NCBI GenBank assembly: GCA_021780415.1
Contig: JAJXYW010000314.1
Location: 1 to 5,161, forward strand
Direction of reading: 5' to 3'
Source: Acidobacteriota bacterium
GTDB lineage: Bacteria > Acidobacteriota > Terriglobia > Terriglobales > Acidobacteriaceae
Length of the DNA: 5,161 nt
In this document: in pieces, positions 4,478-5,161 of the stretch
Layout of the letters: the number at the start of each line of letters is the position of its first letter
Numbering within the stretch: the stretch's first letter is position 1
The notes under the pieces: model-generated
Told to the model about the DNA's origin: nothing
Database searches by the model: none
The model's input: only the letters and a program-made list of their open reading frames with translations
Program-made: the position numbers and the translations under genes

Positions 4478-5161
4478 TCCCTCTCCTTCATAACGTCGGC
4501 CAGCCATTCCGACCGAACCCGTCGAAGGTTGCTCGAGGGCTCCCACTCCCTCGCGTTCCCCTTACGAACATCCTCAGTCACCAACGGGCCTATCGAGTAC
4601 GAAGTAGCGCCGAACAGCCATCCCGGCCCCTCGGCCCGTATGTCGGCTATGAGTCCGAAGGACCGGGACAGCCACTCGATGAACCCCCTTCCCTCCTCGG
4701 GACGGAACGCTCCTCCGTCCACGGCCCAGGTCAGTGCGCCCATCTCCACAGCCTTTCCGGCGATGGCGTGGGCCACGTCGAACACGATCCCCACCAAGTC
4801 CGGTGAGAAGTAGCGATTGGGAATCTTCTCGACCGGCTCGCCGTGGCGCCACTCCCGCACTCGCGGACGAAGCAGGTTCCCCCACATGGCGTTACGTTCG
4901 TCCTTGGCCGACAGCCACTCTGACGAACGGATGAACGCAGCGTTGCCCAACCCCAGGAGGGGCGGGTCGGTGTCGGGACGGTAGGTCAGGTCAAGGCACA
5001 GCCGGGAGTAGATCGAGGCGTAGCAAGCCTTCATGTCAACGAGGACGAACGGACCCCCGGTCTGACCTTTGAAGAAATACGCGGGTCGGCGGTCGGTGAA
5101 CTGCAAAGCCTCGCGGCGGTAGTGAATCTTCCTCAGCTCGCCCTCGGCCATGACCTTGCGC
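4459..5161 (-). CDS. Compact PolB-palm-like protein (partial at window edge)
   Basis: At least 230 aa from ATG at 5151. The frame has no stop upstream before the edge, and AAGG sits only two bases before this ATG, so the true start may lie outside. VLVDMKACYASIYSRL (36-51) aligns with PolB motif A (DxxSLYPSI): D39, Y44, S46. KDERNAMWG (83-91) fits motif B (KxxxNSxYG): K83, N87, G91. TWAVDGGAF (141-149) resembles motif C as in archaeal DTDG: D145 matches the second Asp and the first is replaced. The order and spacing suit a polymerase palm with a short fingers region. No exonuclease domain is visible. It may be a remote DNA polymerase, a primase-polymerase or a non-catalytic relative. The motif match is mine; no family name is claimed. 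Confidence 0.6.
   Translation of the reverse strand, partial: RKVMAEGELRKIHYRREALQFTDRRPAYFFKGQTGGPFVLVDMKACYASIYSRLCLDLTYRPDTDPPLLGLGNAAFIRSSEWLSAKDERNAMWGNLLRPRVREWRHGEPVEKIPNRYFSPDLVGIVFDVAHAIAGKAVEMGALTWAVDGGAFRPEEGRGFIEWLSRSFGLIADIRAEGPGWLFGATSYSIGPLVTEDVRKGNAREWEPSSNLRRVRSEWLADVMKERECLQGK

Noticed and set aside
4459..5161. Reverse transcriptase or retroelement
   Set aside because: There is no YxDD box. The motif A and motif B patterns fit PolB better, and there is no template/variable repeat pair nearby.

Overview
The window looks like part of a GC-rich, tailed-phage-like genome (a phage or prophage fragment, possibly metagenomic). Fourteen genes are read on the minus strand and run from the right edge (5161) down to position 201. 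I see no tRNA, rRNA, CRISPR array, insertion sequence or credible plus-strand gene. Several products belong to families I recognise from phages and prophages. An Rpf-type muralytic protein hints at a high-GC actinobacterial host, because that domain is typical of Actinobacteria. The host is an inference.

Layout in the direction of transcription (right to left). (1) 5161-4459: a protein with motifs resembling the family B DNA polymerase palm, open at the window edge. (2) 4477-3789: four small genes, namely a Cys-rich 52-aa protein, two single-pass membrane peptides of 47 and 35 aa, and a 97-aa protein with a beta-rich start. (3) 3792-2747: a 214-aa phage protein ending in a 15-unit Ala/Arg/Asp repeat, then a 133-aa protein with a Cys cluster and a coiled coil. 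(4) 2754-1323: four accessory genes, including the KPVVVEA...GEFYPCKPDIF family and a two-zinc-site protein. Three successive junctions here carry the same RBS/start/stop sequence, and a fourth carries a rearranged copy. (5) 1326-201: a probable lysis module made of a papain-like cysteine peptidase, an Rpf-like glycan-cleaving protein and a two-helix holin-like protein.

Every gene overlaps the next one, by 1 to 19 nt, so there is no untranslated base between 201 and the right edge. This suggests one polycistronic, translationally coupled unit whose promoter lies beyond 5161. Left of 201 there is only a non-coding tail with a short direct repeat and a long (GT)n tract.

The most interesting points are the compact PolB-like protein, the repeated gene-junction cassette with a possible 30-bp micro-inversion, the split lysis module, and the recently expanded 12-bp coding repeat. 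All functions are read from sequence motifs only.
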